From DAOUBP01 sp034432655 (GTDB taxonomy: Bacteria; Chloroflexota; Anaerolineae; CG2-30-64-16), in assembly GCA_034432655.1 (NCBI GenBank), contig DAOUBP010000086.1:1-64000 (forward strand): DNA of 64,000 nt, written 5' to 3'. Shown in pieces: positions 32,401 to 41,064 of this stretch. The notes beneath the pieces were generated by a model that was given only the letters and a program-made list of their open reading frames with translations, was not told the origin of the DNA and ran no database searches. Made by a program: the position numbers and the translations under genes. Positions within the stretch are counted from its first letter, which is position 1; every line of letters starts with the position of its first letter.

Positions 32401-34020
32401 GGCGCCCCGCTCGGCATGGGCGTCTTCTCCTCGTACTTCAGGGCCGCCCGTGCCGGGCTGATGGCCTGTCGGCGCCAGCGGCAGGGTGAGGGTGAAGGCC
32501 ACTCCCTGATCACCTTCGAGGTTCTCCACGCGCAACGTGCCACCGTGTTGCTGGACGATGTTATGCGAGACAAAGAGCCCCAGGCCGGTGCCCCCGGGTT
32601 TGGTGGTGAAGAAAGGATCGAAGATGCGCTCCATGTACTCGGCCGGGATGGCCGGGCCGTTGTCGGTCAGTGTCAAGGAAAGCACTTGTTGGTCGGCCTT
32701 CAGGCCGCGCTCCAGGCTGGCAGTGATCTCCAAACGGCCACCTGTCGGCATGGCCTCGATGGCGTTGATCATCAGGTTAAGCAGGACGCGGCCGATTTGT
32801 TGGGGCGCGCCCAGCGCCGGGGGCAAATCGGCCGGCAGGTGGGTTGTGACACAGATCTCCGCCTTGCGCAACGGTTCATTGAGCAGTTTCAGCGTATCTT
32901 CGACGACCTGGATAATAGAGAAGGGCCGATATGCCTCGTGTTCGGTCCGGGCCAGGCCCAGCACCCGCTGGGTGATCTCGACCAGCCTTTCCACTTCCTG
33001 GCCGCAGATGTTCAGGCTCTCCCTGCGCTCCTCCGGAGAGAGGGGATACTCGGCCATCAACTCCAGGTTGCTTTGGATGGCCTGCAGCGGGTTTTTGATC
33101 TCGTGCGCCAGCATTGTGGCGATATAGCCCATCGCGGCCAGGCGCTCGGTCCGCATCATGTAGCGTTCCATCTGCTTCCAGTGGGAGATGTCGCTCAGGA
33201 TCCCTTCGTAGTAGAGCAGTCGGCCCTCCTCATCGCGCACTGCCCGGGCGTTGTCGCGCACCCAGATCAGCTTGCCGTCACGGCGACGGAGCTGCATCTC
33301 GAAATCTCGGATGATGCCGTCCCGGTGGAGTTGTTCTTGCACATACCTGCGCGTCTCGGCGTTTACATAGTAATCGGCCGTGTTGGTGGCCAACAACGTT
33401 GCACGGTCAGGACAACCTAACATCTCGACCAGGGTCGGGTTGGCATCGAGGATACGGCCGTCCGGCGCGGTGCGATAAAGCCCCAAAGGCACGCGATCGA
33501 ACAAAGCCCGATAGCGTGCTTCGCTTTCACGCAGCGCTTCTTCCGCTTGAACCCGTTCGGTGATATCGAAAGATACTACGATGACGCCTGTGACCTGGCC
33601 GTCGTCGTCTCGCAGTTGGGAAACGCGTGTATCAAAGGTGCGGCCATGCAACGTGTCGGTGGAGTCACGAAGAGCCCCGGCCAGTGCAGCGCTGAACTTA
33701 CCGCGCAAGTCGGAGCTTGGGAACAGCTCAAAGACCGACCGGCCGGAAAAGTCCTCCAGCTTGAGCCCCAGCTGTTTCAGGACCTCGCCCTCCCGCAGGA
33801 GACGGCCCTCTGCAAAGGTAAAAACGCCGTCGCGATCCAGCACCAACAGCGCGATCGGTGCGTTGGCCAGCACTGCACTCAACAGGTCCTGGTACACGGG
33901 CGCTGTCGCCGATCCGTCTTGTGCCGGTTCCTGTGGCCCAAACCCAGGCAGGCGATCGGTTCCCTTGCCGCCCAGCGCACTGCCCGGCGGTCTCTCTGGC
34001 TCTTTCATCCTGGTTTTCAT
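32356..34020 (-). CDS. PAS-domain histidine kinase
   Basis: The 554-residue soluble kinase has two PAS domains (about 43-160 and 165-285), the second ending with a PAC-type ILSDISHWKQME. The HisKA phospho-acceptor is His306 (MLAHEIKNPLQAI). The HATPase part has NLMINAIEAMP, DNGPAIP and GGTGLGLFVSHNIV. There are no membrane segments, so it senses an internal cue. ATG 34020 follows AGGAGG. The last residues (TDENLRSDGRPSQ) come from a 17-bp direct repeat (accttcgcagt-acgg) that also supplies the stop codon. It precedes the receiver-fusion gene. Confidence 0.92.
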   Translation of the reverse strand: MKTRMKEPERPPGSALGGKGTDRLPGFGPQEPAQDGSATAPVYQDLLSAVLANAPIALLVLDRDGVFTFAEGRLLREGEVLKQLGLKLEDFSGRSVFELFPSSDLRGKFSAALAGALRDSTDTLHGRTFDTRVSQLRDDDGQVTGVIVVSFDITERVQAEEALRESEARYRALFDRVPLGLYRTAPDGRILDANPTLVEMLGCPDRATLLATNTADYYVNAETRRYVQEQLHRDGIIRDFEMQLRRRDGKLIWVRDNARAVRDEEGRLLYYEGILSDISHWKQMERYMMRTERLAAMGYIATMLAHEIKNPLQAIQSNLELMAEYPLSPEERRESLNICGQEVERLVEITQRVLGLARTEHEAYRPFSIIQVVEDTLKLLNEPLRKAEICVTTHLPADLPPALGAPQQIGRVLLNLMINAIEAMPTGGRLEITASLERGLKADQQVLSLTLTDNGPAIPAEYMERIFDPFFTTKPGGTGLGLFVSHNIVQQHGGTLRVENLEGDQGVAFTLTLPLAPTGHQPGTGGPEVRGEDAHAERGAATDENLRSDGRPSQ

Positions 34021-34142
34021 CGCACACCTCCTGCGCTTGCACATCCCGGCGTGAAGAGCAACTCCAAGGGGCCGTGGCAGCGGTGGCGAGGTGCGGGCAT
34101 GAGGTCGGCGCCCTGAGATCAGAAATGTTGTTTGCTGCTTTT

Positions 34143-34148
34143 ATTATA
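34143..34148 (-). promoter_or_regulatory. Extended -10 element upstream of the kinase
   Basis: Minus-strand TGGTATAAT about 120 bases before the kinase start is a consensus extended -10. No good -35 accompanies it. Confidence 0.45.
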
Positions 34149-34172
34149 CCATCGAAATGGCCTTGTGTGTGC

Positions 34173-34751
34173 TCATCCGTCGGCTTTCATGTAACGGCGG
34201 AAAAGGTTTTCGCGAGTCATCCAGATCTCGCTGCGCTTCAAGCCCAGCAGGCGGCGGCCGGCCAGGGTCGGCGCGTTGAAAGCCCACATGACGCCCCAGG
34301 TGTAGAGGTTCTCCCAGAACTCGCCGAAGCGGCCGAGGGGGTTGTGATAGGGGAGGATGGTGAAGCCGAGGTGCTCGAACAGTTTGACGCCGCCCGCGTG
34401 CGCGCCGGCCAGCGGCAGCACGGTGACCCCGCCGATAAGCTGCGCGTCGGCCAGCCGGGGGTCGTTGGGCATCTGCCGGGCCAGGGCCCGGAAGGAGTTC
34501 TTCAGCCGTCGTTGTGTCTGGACGGCCCAGCTCAGGGTGGGGCCTTCTGGCGGCAGGGGCGGCAGGTGCTCGTTCCACAGGTGCAGCTCGACCACGGGGG
34601 TGCCGGCCGGATAAGTTTGTCCGTCGAGGATTACCGGTCGGGGCAGGGCTGTCCGGCGCACGCGCAAGAGGCAGTCGGGCTCGGAGCAAAACTCGAAGAC
34701 CCTGTAGGCCCAGCGCAAGAACCGGTCGAAAGCACGGATCACGTGTTTCAT
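34173..34751 (-). CDS. YkoP-like domain protein
   Basis: The 192-residue protein resembles the YkoP-type domain found fused to or near polysaccharide deacetylases and lipid glycosyltransferases. Visible features are the N-terminal amphipathic helix (HVIRAFDRFLRWAYRVFEF), VVELHLWNEHLPPLP, and a C-terminal LGRFGEFWENLYTWGVMWAFNAP. Activity is unknown. It lies downstream of a GT21/HpnI-like glycosyltransferase, separated by a 400-base inverted repeat array, which suggests a shared role in envelope lipid glycosylation. Confidence 0.65.
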   Translation of the reverse strand: MKHVIRAFDRFLRWAYRVFEFCSEPDCLLRVRRTALPRPVILDGQTYPAGTPVVELHLWNEHLPPLPPEGPTLSWAVQTQRRLKNSFRALARQMPNDPRLADAQLIGGVTVLPLAGAHAGGVKLFEHLGFTILPYHNPLGRFGEFWENLYTWGVMWAFNAPTLAGRRLLGLKRSEIWMTRENLFRRYMKADG

Positions 34752-34760
34752 TGTGTCCTC

Positions 34761-34948
34761 TTTGGATTGCGGCGCGCCAGCGCCGCTTTGCCATCGAGAG
34801 CAGCGTCTTTAGATTGCGGCGCGCCAGCGCCGCTTTGCCATCGAGAGCAGCGTCTTTGGATTGCGACGCGCCAGCGCCGCTTTGCCATCGAGAGCAGTGT
34901 CTTTGGATTGCGGCGCGCCAGCGCCGCTTTGCCATCGAGAGCAGCGTC
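34761..34948. repeat. Tandem array A: four copies of a 47-bp palindromic unit
   Basis: Units start at 34761, 34808, 34855 and 34902 (tttggattgcggcgcgccag, cgccgctttgccatcgagag, cagcgtc) with single-base differences. Each holds a ggcgcgccagcgcc-type palindrome. The array immediately follows the YkoP-like gene start on the other strand, so it lies in its leader. Confidence 0.95.
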
Positions 34949-34958
34949 CTGCTGCCGT

Positions 34959-35182
34959 AATCCAAAGCGGCGTCATGCCGCCGCAATCCAAAGCGGCCTC
35001 GTGCGGCCGCAATCCAAAGCGGCGTCATGCCGTCGCAATCCAAAGCGGCCTCGTGCGGCCGCAATCTAAAGCGGCGTCATGCCGCCGCAATCCAAAGCGG
35101 CCTCGTGCGGCTGCAATCCAAAGCGGCGTCATGCCGTCGCAATCCAAAGCGGCCTCGTGCGGCCGTAATCTAAAGCGGCCGC
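34959..35182. repeat. Tandem array B: 26-bp units alternating in two types, inverted relative to array A
   Basis: Eight full 26-bp units run from 34959 to 35166, with a partial ninth. Two forms alternate strictly: aatccaaagcggcgtcatgc+cgNcgc and aatccaaagcggcctcgtgc+ggcNgc, giving four 52-bp dimers. The aatccaaagcgg core is the reverse complement of the core of array A. There are no unique spacers, so this is not CRISPR. Frames through it are low complexity. Confidence 0.95.
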
Positions 35183-35193
35183 GATCCAAGGTC

Positions 35194-36414
35194 TCAGTGC
35201 AGGCGGCGCAGCCAGCCAACCAGCCGGGCGTCCCAGCGCGGCGGGGCCGGTATCATGCGGCCTTGCGAGGTCAGCAGGAACTCCTCCCCACGCCAGGCGA
35301 TCCGACGGCCCAAGCCGCCGACGATCCACGTCAGCGCGCTCAGCACATCGCGCACCGGCAACCACAGCAGCCAGCTGTACGATTCCACGTCACCGGTGCG
35401 GCTGCTGATCAACCAGGCCACCATCCAACGCAGCAAGAGCGAGCCGAGCAAGAGCTGGACGGCAGGCCAGCCGGGGCCGGTCAGGAGCAGCAGGGCCAGC
35501 GCCAGTGGGGTGGCGAAACTCAGCAGCAGGCCAGGATACTGCCAGGGCCGGCTGACGCTGGCACAGCGCATCCAACGCACCTCGCGTTCCCATTGCTCCT
35601 CAAACCGCGGGGCTCCCAACACGCACCTGATCACGTAGTCGGACAGATGCACCTTCAGCCCTAGCTGCGCGATGCGCGCGCCGAGCTGGTAGTCGTCGGC
35701 CAGGTAATCGGCCAGCGCGGCAAACCCACCGATGCGCCTGAGGTCGCTGCGGCGTAAAGCCACTGTGGCGCCCATCGCAAAACGCATGCCGATCACCTTG
35801 CGCGCAACCAGGATCGAGGGCAGGAAGGTGACGCCCATGTGGAGTGCCTCCAGGCCAGCCGTCAGGTTCTGCGCTGCCGTGCCCAGGTACGGACAGGTCA
35901 CCAGTCCAACGGTTGGTTCGGCAAGGGGCGCCACCACCCGACGCAGGTAGTCGGGCGTCACCCGCATATCGCTGTCGCTGATGACCAGCGTGTCGTAGCG
36001 GGCCTGCTCGGCCAGGTGATGGAGCAGGCTCGCCTTGCGGTTAGCACCCGTCGGTCGAACCACGAAGAGCCGGATGCTGAGGTGAGGGAACTCCTGCTTC
36101 AGGCGCTCGATGAGCGGGATCACCGGGTCGTCCGCGTCGGCCACGCCGAAGAGCAGCTCGTACTCGGGGTAATCCTGGCGACAGAAACTGACGAAGTTGT
36201 GGTAGGCCTGAGCATCAAGCCCCTTGACGGGCTTAAGCACGGAGACTGGTGGGGTGAAAGCCGCGCTATTTTCCGGATCTTTTGCCGCGCGGGGCTGCAG
36301 GGGCGGAACGCCGTTTGACCGCACAGGCCGAAAGAAGGCGAACACCAGCCCAAGCGCCACCAGCCAATACAGCCAACTAACAATAATAAGTGCTGTCAGC
36401 AAGGTCGCGATCAT
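35194..36414 (-). CDS. GT21/HpnI-like glycosyltransferase (ceramide glucosyltransferase type)
   Basis: The 406-residue membrane-bound GT-A glycosyltransferase resembles ceramide glucosyltransferases and HpnI, which adds N-acetylglucosamine to bacteriohopanetetrol. An N-terminal membrane segment is followed by VSVLKPVKGLD, the DxD-like DSDMRV, DDYQLGARIAQLG, and a QxxRW-type motif (QWEREVRWMR). Two or three C-terminal membrane segments follow. ATG 36414 has a GGAGGTG site. The acceptor lipid is unknown; no other hopanoid genes are in the window. Confidence 0.84.
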   Translation of the reverse strand: MIATLLTALIIVSWLYWLVALGLVFAFFRPVRSNGVPPLQPRAAKDPENSAAFTPPVSVLKPVKGLDAQAYHNFVSFCRQDYPEYELLFGVADADDPVIPLIERLKQEFPHLSIRLFVVRPTGANRKASLLHHLAEQARYDTLVISDSDMRVTPDYLRRVVAPLAEPTVGLVTCPYLGTAAQNLTAGLEALHMGVTFLPSILVARKVIGMRFAMGATVALRRSDLRRIGGFAALADYLADDYQLGARIAQLGLKVHLSDYVIRCVLGAPRFEEQWEREVRWMRCASVSRPWQYPGLLLSFATPLALALLLLTGPGWPAVQLLLGSLLLRWMVAWLISSRTGDVESYSWLLWLPVRDVLSALTWIVGGLGRRIAWRGEEFLLTSQGRMIPAPPRWDARLVGWLRRLH

Positions 36415-36553
36415 GGCGCACCTCCGATTCTCGCGACAGGCTGTGAATGAGACCAATGTTATTGTATCATGTTTTTTGTTAGATGAGTATCTGTTTCTTT
36501 TGGTAAGTGTTCACCTTTTCCCTGTGTATTCGCGCGAGGGGAACCTTTATGAG

Positions 36554-36594
36554 TAGGGGTTTTGGCGACGGCGAAGCCGCCGCCAAAACCCCTA
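36554..36594. terminator. Long imperfect hairpin upstream of the 36.6-kb repeats
   Basis: taggggttttggcg and its complement cgccaaaacccct pair around a short gcgaagc loop region. It lies in the gap between divergent genes and probably belongs to the dispersed palindrome family rather than to a transcript end. Confidence 0.45.
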
Positions 36595-36630
36595 CAAATC
36601 GCCTTCTCCGGTGCGTTGCGCGTCACCCGG

Positions 36631-37010
36631 GATCGCCCGGCGATGAAGTCGCCGGGCTACCGGAAGGCGCCCCGTGAACGGGGCTCGATTGGCCCCAACG
36701 CGGCCGGCCAGCCCGGTTGACCGGGCGCTGGTCGGTCGCACGAGCCATTTATGGTCGTGCGGGATCGCCCGGCGATGAAGTCGCCGGGTTACCGTACGGC
36801 GCCCCGTGAACGGGGCTCGATTGGCCCCAACGCCGCCGGCCAGCCCGGTTGACCGGGCGCTGCTCGGTAGCACGAGCCATTTATGGCCGTGCGGGCGTCA
36901 GCCCGGCGCCCCGTGAACGGGGCTCGATTGGCCTCAACGCCGCCGGCCAGCCCGGTTGACCGGGCGCTGTTCGGTAGCACGAGCCATTTATGGCCGTGCG
37001 GGCGTCAGTT
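36631..37010. repeat. Three copies of a 132-bp multi-hairpin repeat
   Basis: Copies begin at 36631 and 36763; a third (from about 36903) lacks the first hairpin. Each full unit strings together cccggcga/tcgccggg, gccccgt/acggggc, gccggccagcccgg and gcacga/tcgtgc hairpins. The final segment from 36973 matches the first 90 bases of the window, and both lie upstream of a plus-strand gene. Confidence 0.92.
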
Positions 37011-37097
37011 ACGAGATGCCTCGCCGATTAGCGGAACAATTCTTAATGTTCATAAGTCGCCACTACCAAGGGGTCATCTTCAGGGCAGGAGAAACAT

Positions 37098-38240
37098 ATG
37101 AACAGGCTTTCCATCTGGGTCGTTTTGATCCTTTGCGTTCTCGGCAGCTTATCCGCCTGCACCTCGACCGCGCCGACCAAAGGCGAGGTCATCGTCTATG
37201 TGGCCGGGCCCCTTTCTGGCTTCCAGGCCAACACCGGGCAGACTGTGGCCGGCGGGGTGCGGCTGATGGCCGAGCAACTGAACCGCTCCGGCGGCCTGTT
37301 GGGCTATAAGGTCAAGGTGGTCGCGCTGGATGATGAGGCCGATTCAGACGTAGCCGCTGCGGTGGCCGAGCAGATCAGGGACGCGCTCGCACGCGGGGAA
37401 CGGGTTATCGGCGTCATCGGCCATCCCAACTCGGGCCAGACGGCGGCTGCTATGGCGATTTACAAAGACCTGCCCATCGTTGTGATCACCCCGACCGCTT
37501 CGGAGGTGGGGCTGACGCGACAGGGCTATCGCAATTTCTTCCGCGTCAACGCAGCCAACGATCTGCAGGCCCAGGCCGGTGCGGCCTATCTGGTGAACCA
37601 ACTGGGCGCGAAGAAGGTTGCGGTGTTGTACAACGATGACCCCTACGGTATTGACCTGGGCAGGCTGGTGGCGGACGAGCTGACGCGGCTGGGCGCCAGC
37701 GTGCCCCTCTCGCTGCAGGTGGCGGTGGAACAAAATCGCTTCCAGGCCGAGGTGGCCAGGATCAAAGAGGCCAATGTTGACGCCATCTACTATGCCGGCT
37801 ACGAGGTGGAATGCCCGTACCTGCGCGCGGATCTGCGCGATGCCGGCCTGGCAGGATTGACCTTCATGGCTTCCGATGGCTGTTTCCTGGCGGCAACGAT
37901 TGACAATGCCGACGGCGCGGCCGAGGGGATGTACATCACCGGCTTTGCGCCCAGCCCCAAGACCGCGGTGGACCAGGCGTGGGTGCAGGCGTATCAGGCC
38001 GTCGAGTATCGCAACCCTGACACCTACTCCATCAACGGCTACAGCGCGATGCAGGTGCTGGCCGAGGGGGTAAAGAAGGCCGGGACCCTGAGCGCGGCTC
38101 AGGTGGCGGATGCTATTCGCAAACTGGATATCACCACCCCACTGGGCAAGGTGCAGTTCCAGGAAAACGGCGACCTGCGGGGGGCGAAGATCTATATTTT
38201 CCAGGTGAAGGACGGCCAGTTCGTGCAGGTGGCGCCGTGA
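37098..38240 (+). CDS. Branched-chain amino acid-type ABC substrate-binding lipoprotein (Liv family)
   Basis: The 380-residue protein has a lipobox (LSAC, Cys21) and the type I periplasmic-binding fold of LivJ-like proteins. Motifs include VIVYVAGPLSGFQANTGQ, IGVIGHPNSGQTAAAMAIY, VVITPTASEV, FFRVNAAND, AGAAYLVNQLGAKKVAVLYND and a late GYSAMQVLAEGVKKAG. It would bind an amino acid or related solute for uptake or sensing. No permease or ATPase genes are adjacent, so the transporter is encoded elsewhere. A palindromic repeat forms its promoter region. Confidence 0.92.
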   Translation: MNRLSIWVVLILCVLGSLSACTSTAPTKGEVIVYVAGPLSGFQANTGQTVAGGVRLMAEQLNRSGGLLGYKVKVVALDDEADSDVAAAVAEQIRDALARGERVIGVIGHPNSGQTAAAMAIYKDLPIVVITPTASEVGLTRQGYRNFFRVNAANDLQAQAGAAYLVNQLGAKKVAVLYNDDPYGIDLGRLVADELTRLGASVPLSLQVAVEQNRFQAEVARIKEANVDAIYYAGYEVECPYLRADLRDAGLAGLTFMASDGCFLAATIDNADGAAEGMYITGFAPSPKTAVDQAWVQAYQAVEYRNPDTYSINGYSAMQVLAEGVKKAGTLSAAQVADAIRKLDITTPLGKVQFQENGDLRGAKIYIFQVKDGQFVQVAP

Positions 38241-38244
38241 CGGT

Positions 38245-38340
38245 AGTGGGTATATTGGTAAACTGGTAGCCTGGTAGATCGGCAGATCAGGTTACCGTTC
38301 ACCAACCTGTCAACATCAACCGGTCAACCTACCAACCTAC
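38245..38340. repeat. tggtaaactggtag / accaacctgtcaac word repeats
   Basis: Short words (ggtagcctggtag; accaacctgtcaac; cggtcaacctaccaac) form an inverted word array before the next gene. No gene is seen here. Confidence 0.65.
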
Positions 38341-38350
38341 GGAGGTATTC

Positions 38351-38749
38351 ATGAAAACCCGTTCCGACGGCACGACGTTGATCGCGCTGTATCACTTCAT
38401 CAGCGGCTTCCTCAGCCTGCTGGGCATCTGCGGCTTGTTGAGCCTGCCGCTCTTTGTGGGGCTGGCGGCCAGAACCGGTGGCAGCCCGGACGATGCGGCT
38501 GCTGCGGTCATCGTGACGATGATCGCCCTGGTGTTCGGCGGCGTGCTCCTTATCATCACCGTTGCAAATTGGATCGTCGGTTGGGGCTTGTGGCAAGGCC
38601 GCGAGTGGGCGCGCGTCAGCGCGATCGCCCTGGCCATCCTGCGCCTGTTCAACGTGCCCTTGGGTACCCTGATCGGCGGGCTGATCATCTGGTATTTGTT
38701 GCGCGAAGATGTCAAAGCCGAGTTCACCAGGTCCGAGGCCTATGGATGA
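38351..38749 (+). CDS. Small four-helix membrane protein, function unknown
   Basis: The 132-residue protein has three to four transmembrane segments (about residues 10-38, 48-78, 88-118) joined by short loops, with a WGLWQGREWAR motif seen in many small uncharacterised membrane proteins. GGAGG precedes ATG 38351. Its stop overlaps the deacetylase start (38742), so the two are coupled. No specific function is evident. Confidence 0.75.
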   Translation: MKTRSDGTTLIALYHFISGFLSLLGICGLLSLPLFVGLAARTGGSPDDAAAAVIVTMIALVFGGVLLIITVANWIVGWGLWQGREWARVSAIALAILRLFNVPLGTLIGGLIIWYLLREDVKAEFTRSEAYG

Positions 38750-39983
38750 ATCTTCCCTGACCATACTGGCTGTTTTCGCCCATCCTGACGACGAGATCGG
38801 TGTCGGTTCCACCCTGGCGTACTATAGCGATGCCGGCATCCGCACCGTGTTGGTTTGTGCCACGCGCGGGGAGGCGGCTACCATCTTCTGTGAGGATTGC
38901 GCCACCCGTGAGACCCTGGCCCAGGTGCGCACCCGCGAGCTGGAATGCGCCTGCCAACACCTGGGCATCCGCGAGTTGCGCTGGCTGGATTGGCCGGATG
39001 GCGGCATCAAGGACCTGCCGCGTGCAGACGCGGTGGGGCAGGTCGTCCGGCTGATCCGGGAGATCCGGCCCCACGTCATCTTGACCCATCCCGAAAACGG
39101 CCTCTACCCACACCCCGATCACCTGGCTGTGTGGGAGATCGTGCGCACCGCGTTCGACGCGGCCGCCGACCCCGATGCTTATCCGGACCAGGGGCCGGCG
39201 TGGGCGGCGCTGCGGCTCTTCACCCGGGCGCTGCCCGCGAGCTTCTTCGAGCGGGCACCGGGCCTGGCCGAGTTCCGGGTGGAGCTCAACGGCCAGCGGC
39301 TGCCGTTCTTCGGCACGCCCGATGACCAGATTGATGTGGTGATGCGGCTGGAGCCGTGGGTAGAACGGCGCATGGCGGCCTGGAACTGCCACCGTTCCCA
39401 ACACAACCCGAGAGGTTTCTCCGCCACCATGCCCGATGGCCTGCGCCGCGAGATGGCTGCCAACGAGCATTATGTGCTGGCCGCGGCGCGCGTGCCGCTG
39501 CCTGAAGATGCCGAGGGGGATCTGTTGGCTGGCTTGACCGGGGAGGCCGCAGCGGCCATGATACCCGGCGGGGCCTCGGCGGCCGCCATCGCGTTTCTGC
39601 AGGAAGAGCTGGCAGCTCAGCGCGCTCTGGCTGAGCTGTGCGAGGCGTATCAGGCCCGTCAGACAGTGGCCCGATATGCGGGCCTCTTCCGGCGCCTGGC
39701 AGGCAACGAGCAACAGATCGTCTACCGCCTGGCGCGCGCGTTGCGCCTGGCCGGCCAGCCTTCGGGTGAGGTCGCCGCCGACCCCGGCCTGCTGGCTCAG
39801 GGTCAGGGGCTTGAGGGGACCGGAGATCAGCTGCACTTTCTGAAGGAAGCTTTTCGGAGCGCAATCGAGCGTTTGCAGAACCATGCTGCCGTCCTCGCCG
39901 ATTGCGAACAAGGGCATCTGTGGCATGACCTGAGCGGGCTGCTGTCCGCCCAGGCAGACGCCGTGGCGCGTGCGGATGGCTGA
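38742..39983 (+). CDS. PIG-L family deacetylase
   Basis: PIG-L/LmbE enzymes are zinc deacetylases that act on N-acetylglucosamine conjugates. The N-terminal domain has AVFAHPDDEIGVGSTLA with the His-Pro-Asp-Asp zinc and base residues, and THPENGLYPHPDHLAVWE with the third zinc ligand His. The 413-residue length exceeds the usual 230-280. The extra C-terminal half (after about residue 250) is helical and of unknown role. It overlaps the small membrane protein upstream and abuts the nucleoside hydrolase downstream. Confidence 0.9.
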   Translation: MDESSLTILAVFAHPDDEIGVGSTLAYYSDAGIRTVLVCATRGEAATIFCEDCATRETLAQVRTRELECACQHLGIRELRWLDWPDGGIKDLPRADAVGQVVRLIREIRPHVILTHPENGLYPHPDHLAVWEIVRTAFDAAADPDAYPDQGPAWAALRLFTRALPASFFERAPGLAEFRVELNGQRLPFFGTPDDQIDVVMRLEPWVERRMAAWNCHRSQHNPRGFSATMPDGLRREMAANEHYVLAAARVPLPEDAEGDLLAGLTGEAAAAMIPGGASAAAIAFLQEELAAQRALAELCEAYQARQTVARYAGLFRRLAGNEQQIVYRLARALRLAGQPSGEVAADPGLLAQGQGLEGTGDQLHFLKEAFRSAIERLQNHAAVLADCEQGHLWHDLSGLLSAQADAVARADG

Positions 39984-39996
39984 TGAGGGCTTGTTC

Positions 39997-40911
39997 ATGT
40001 CCGCCAAGCCGGTCCTGCTGGACACCGATATCGGCACTGATGTGGATGATTGCCTGGCACTGGCGCTGATCCTGGCCTCGCGCGAGCTGCGGCTGGTCGG
40101 CGTGACCACAGTGTACGGGGACGTCCGCCTGCGCGCCCGCATGGCCCATAAGCTGCTGACGCTGCGCGAGAGCGCAGAGGTGCCCATCGCGGCCGGGGCA
40201 GAGAAGCCCCTATTGGGCAAGCTGCCGGTGTATTGGGAAGGGCATGAAGGGCAGGGGTTGTTGGAGCCGGCCGATGCGGCCTGGGAGCCTGCAGCCGAGC
40301 ACGCAAAAGACCTGATCATCCGCACCGTCATGGCGCATCCCGGCGAGATCACCTTGCTGGCTATCGGGCCGCTGACCAACGTTGCCCTGGCCTTGTTGCA
40401 GGAGCCGCGGCTGGCCGGCGCGTTGGCGGGGCTGACGTTGATGGGCGGGGTGGTGGGAGGGAGCGCTGCGCTCCACCTGCCGTGGACCGAGCACAATTTT
40501 CGCAGCGATCCCGAGGCCGCGCACGTGGTGCTCGCGTCCGGTGCGCCCCTGCACATCGTGCCGCTGGACGTTACAACGCAGGTTTGTATCCGGCCTGCGG
40601 ACATCGCGCGCATCTGGGCGGCAGGCGATCCGTTTCATCAGGCAGTAGCTGACCAGATCGAGCGCTATCCCCGCTATCAGCGGCAGGGTTGGACATACCT
40701 GCACGATCCCCTGGCGGTGGCGACACTGATCGAGCCGTCGTTGGTGACATGGGCTCCGGTCTCCGCTGTGGTGGAGACACGCGGGGAATACACGGCCGGG
40801 AAACTGTTGGTCAGTTCCCCGGCCGAAGGTGAACGTGGCAACGCTCATATCGCGCTGGCCGTGGATCCCGCGCGGGCCGCGCCGTTTATCGTGGAGCGGC
40901 TGGCGGCTTAG
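39997..40911 (+). CDS. Inosine-uridine nucleoside N-ribohydrolase family
   Basis: These enzymes hydrolyse the N-glycosidic bond of nucleosides using a calcium held by an Asp cluster. The 304-residue form starts with VLLDTDIGTDVDDCLAL, the calcium-binding motif. LLAIGPLTNVALAL, LMGGVV, a TEHNFRSDPEAAHVVL segment, and a catalytic His region in HDPLAVA follow. ATG 39997 has GAGGG 7 bases upstream; ATG 39976, overlapping the deacetylase stop, is possible. Substrate preference cannot be read. Confidence 0.92.
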   Translation: MSAKPVLLDTDIGTDVDDCLALALILASRELRLVGVTTVYGDVRLRARMAHKLLTLRESAEVPIAAGAEKPLLGKLPVYWEGHEGQGLLEPADAAWEPAAEHAKDLIIRTVMAHPGEITLLAIGPLTNVALALLQEPRLAGALAGLTLMGGVVGGSAALHLPWTEHNFRSDPEAAHVVLASGAPLHIVPLDVTTQVCIRPADIARIWAAGDPFHQAVADQIERYPRYQRQGWTYLHDPLAVATLIEPSLVTWAPVSAVVETRGEYTAGKLLVSSPAEGERGNAHIALAVDPARAAPFIVERLAA

Positions 40912-41064
40912 AGCGCAAGAAGAATGCTCAGGACGGATGCCACATGCGACGCCGGCCGCACCAGGGCAGGTGAGAACCCCGCCACCGGCCCCTTTCCCAC
41001 GGGAAAAGGGAAGGACGGTGCTTTCCCGCTCTCGCAGGGAGGGGGTCGGTGGCGGGTGCGATTT
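40912..41064. other. Convergent spacer with inverted words
   Basis: The spacer carries palindromic words such as cctttcccacgggaaaaggg and ccaccggcc/ggtcggtggcgg. They could end transcription from both sides. No gene is visible. Confidence 0.45.

Noticed and set aside
34144..35064. 306-residue minus-strand frame through the repeat arrays, overlapping the YkoP-like gene
   Set aside because: Its sequence is a low-complexity product of the 47- and 26-bp repeats and runs in the wrong frame across a conserved gene.
34959..35182. CRISPR-like array
   Set aside because: The units are directly tandem with no unique spacers, and no cas genes are present.
38724..40613. 629-residue minus-strand frame opposite the deacetylase and nucleoside hydrolase
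   Set aside because: It is antisense to two genes with intact catalytic motifs and has no family features.
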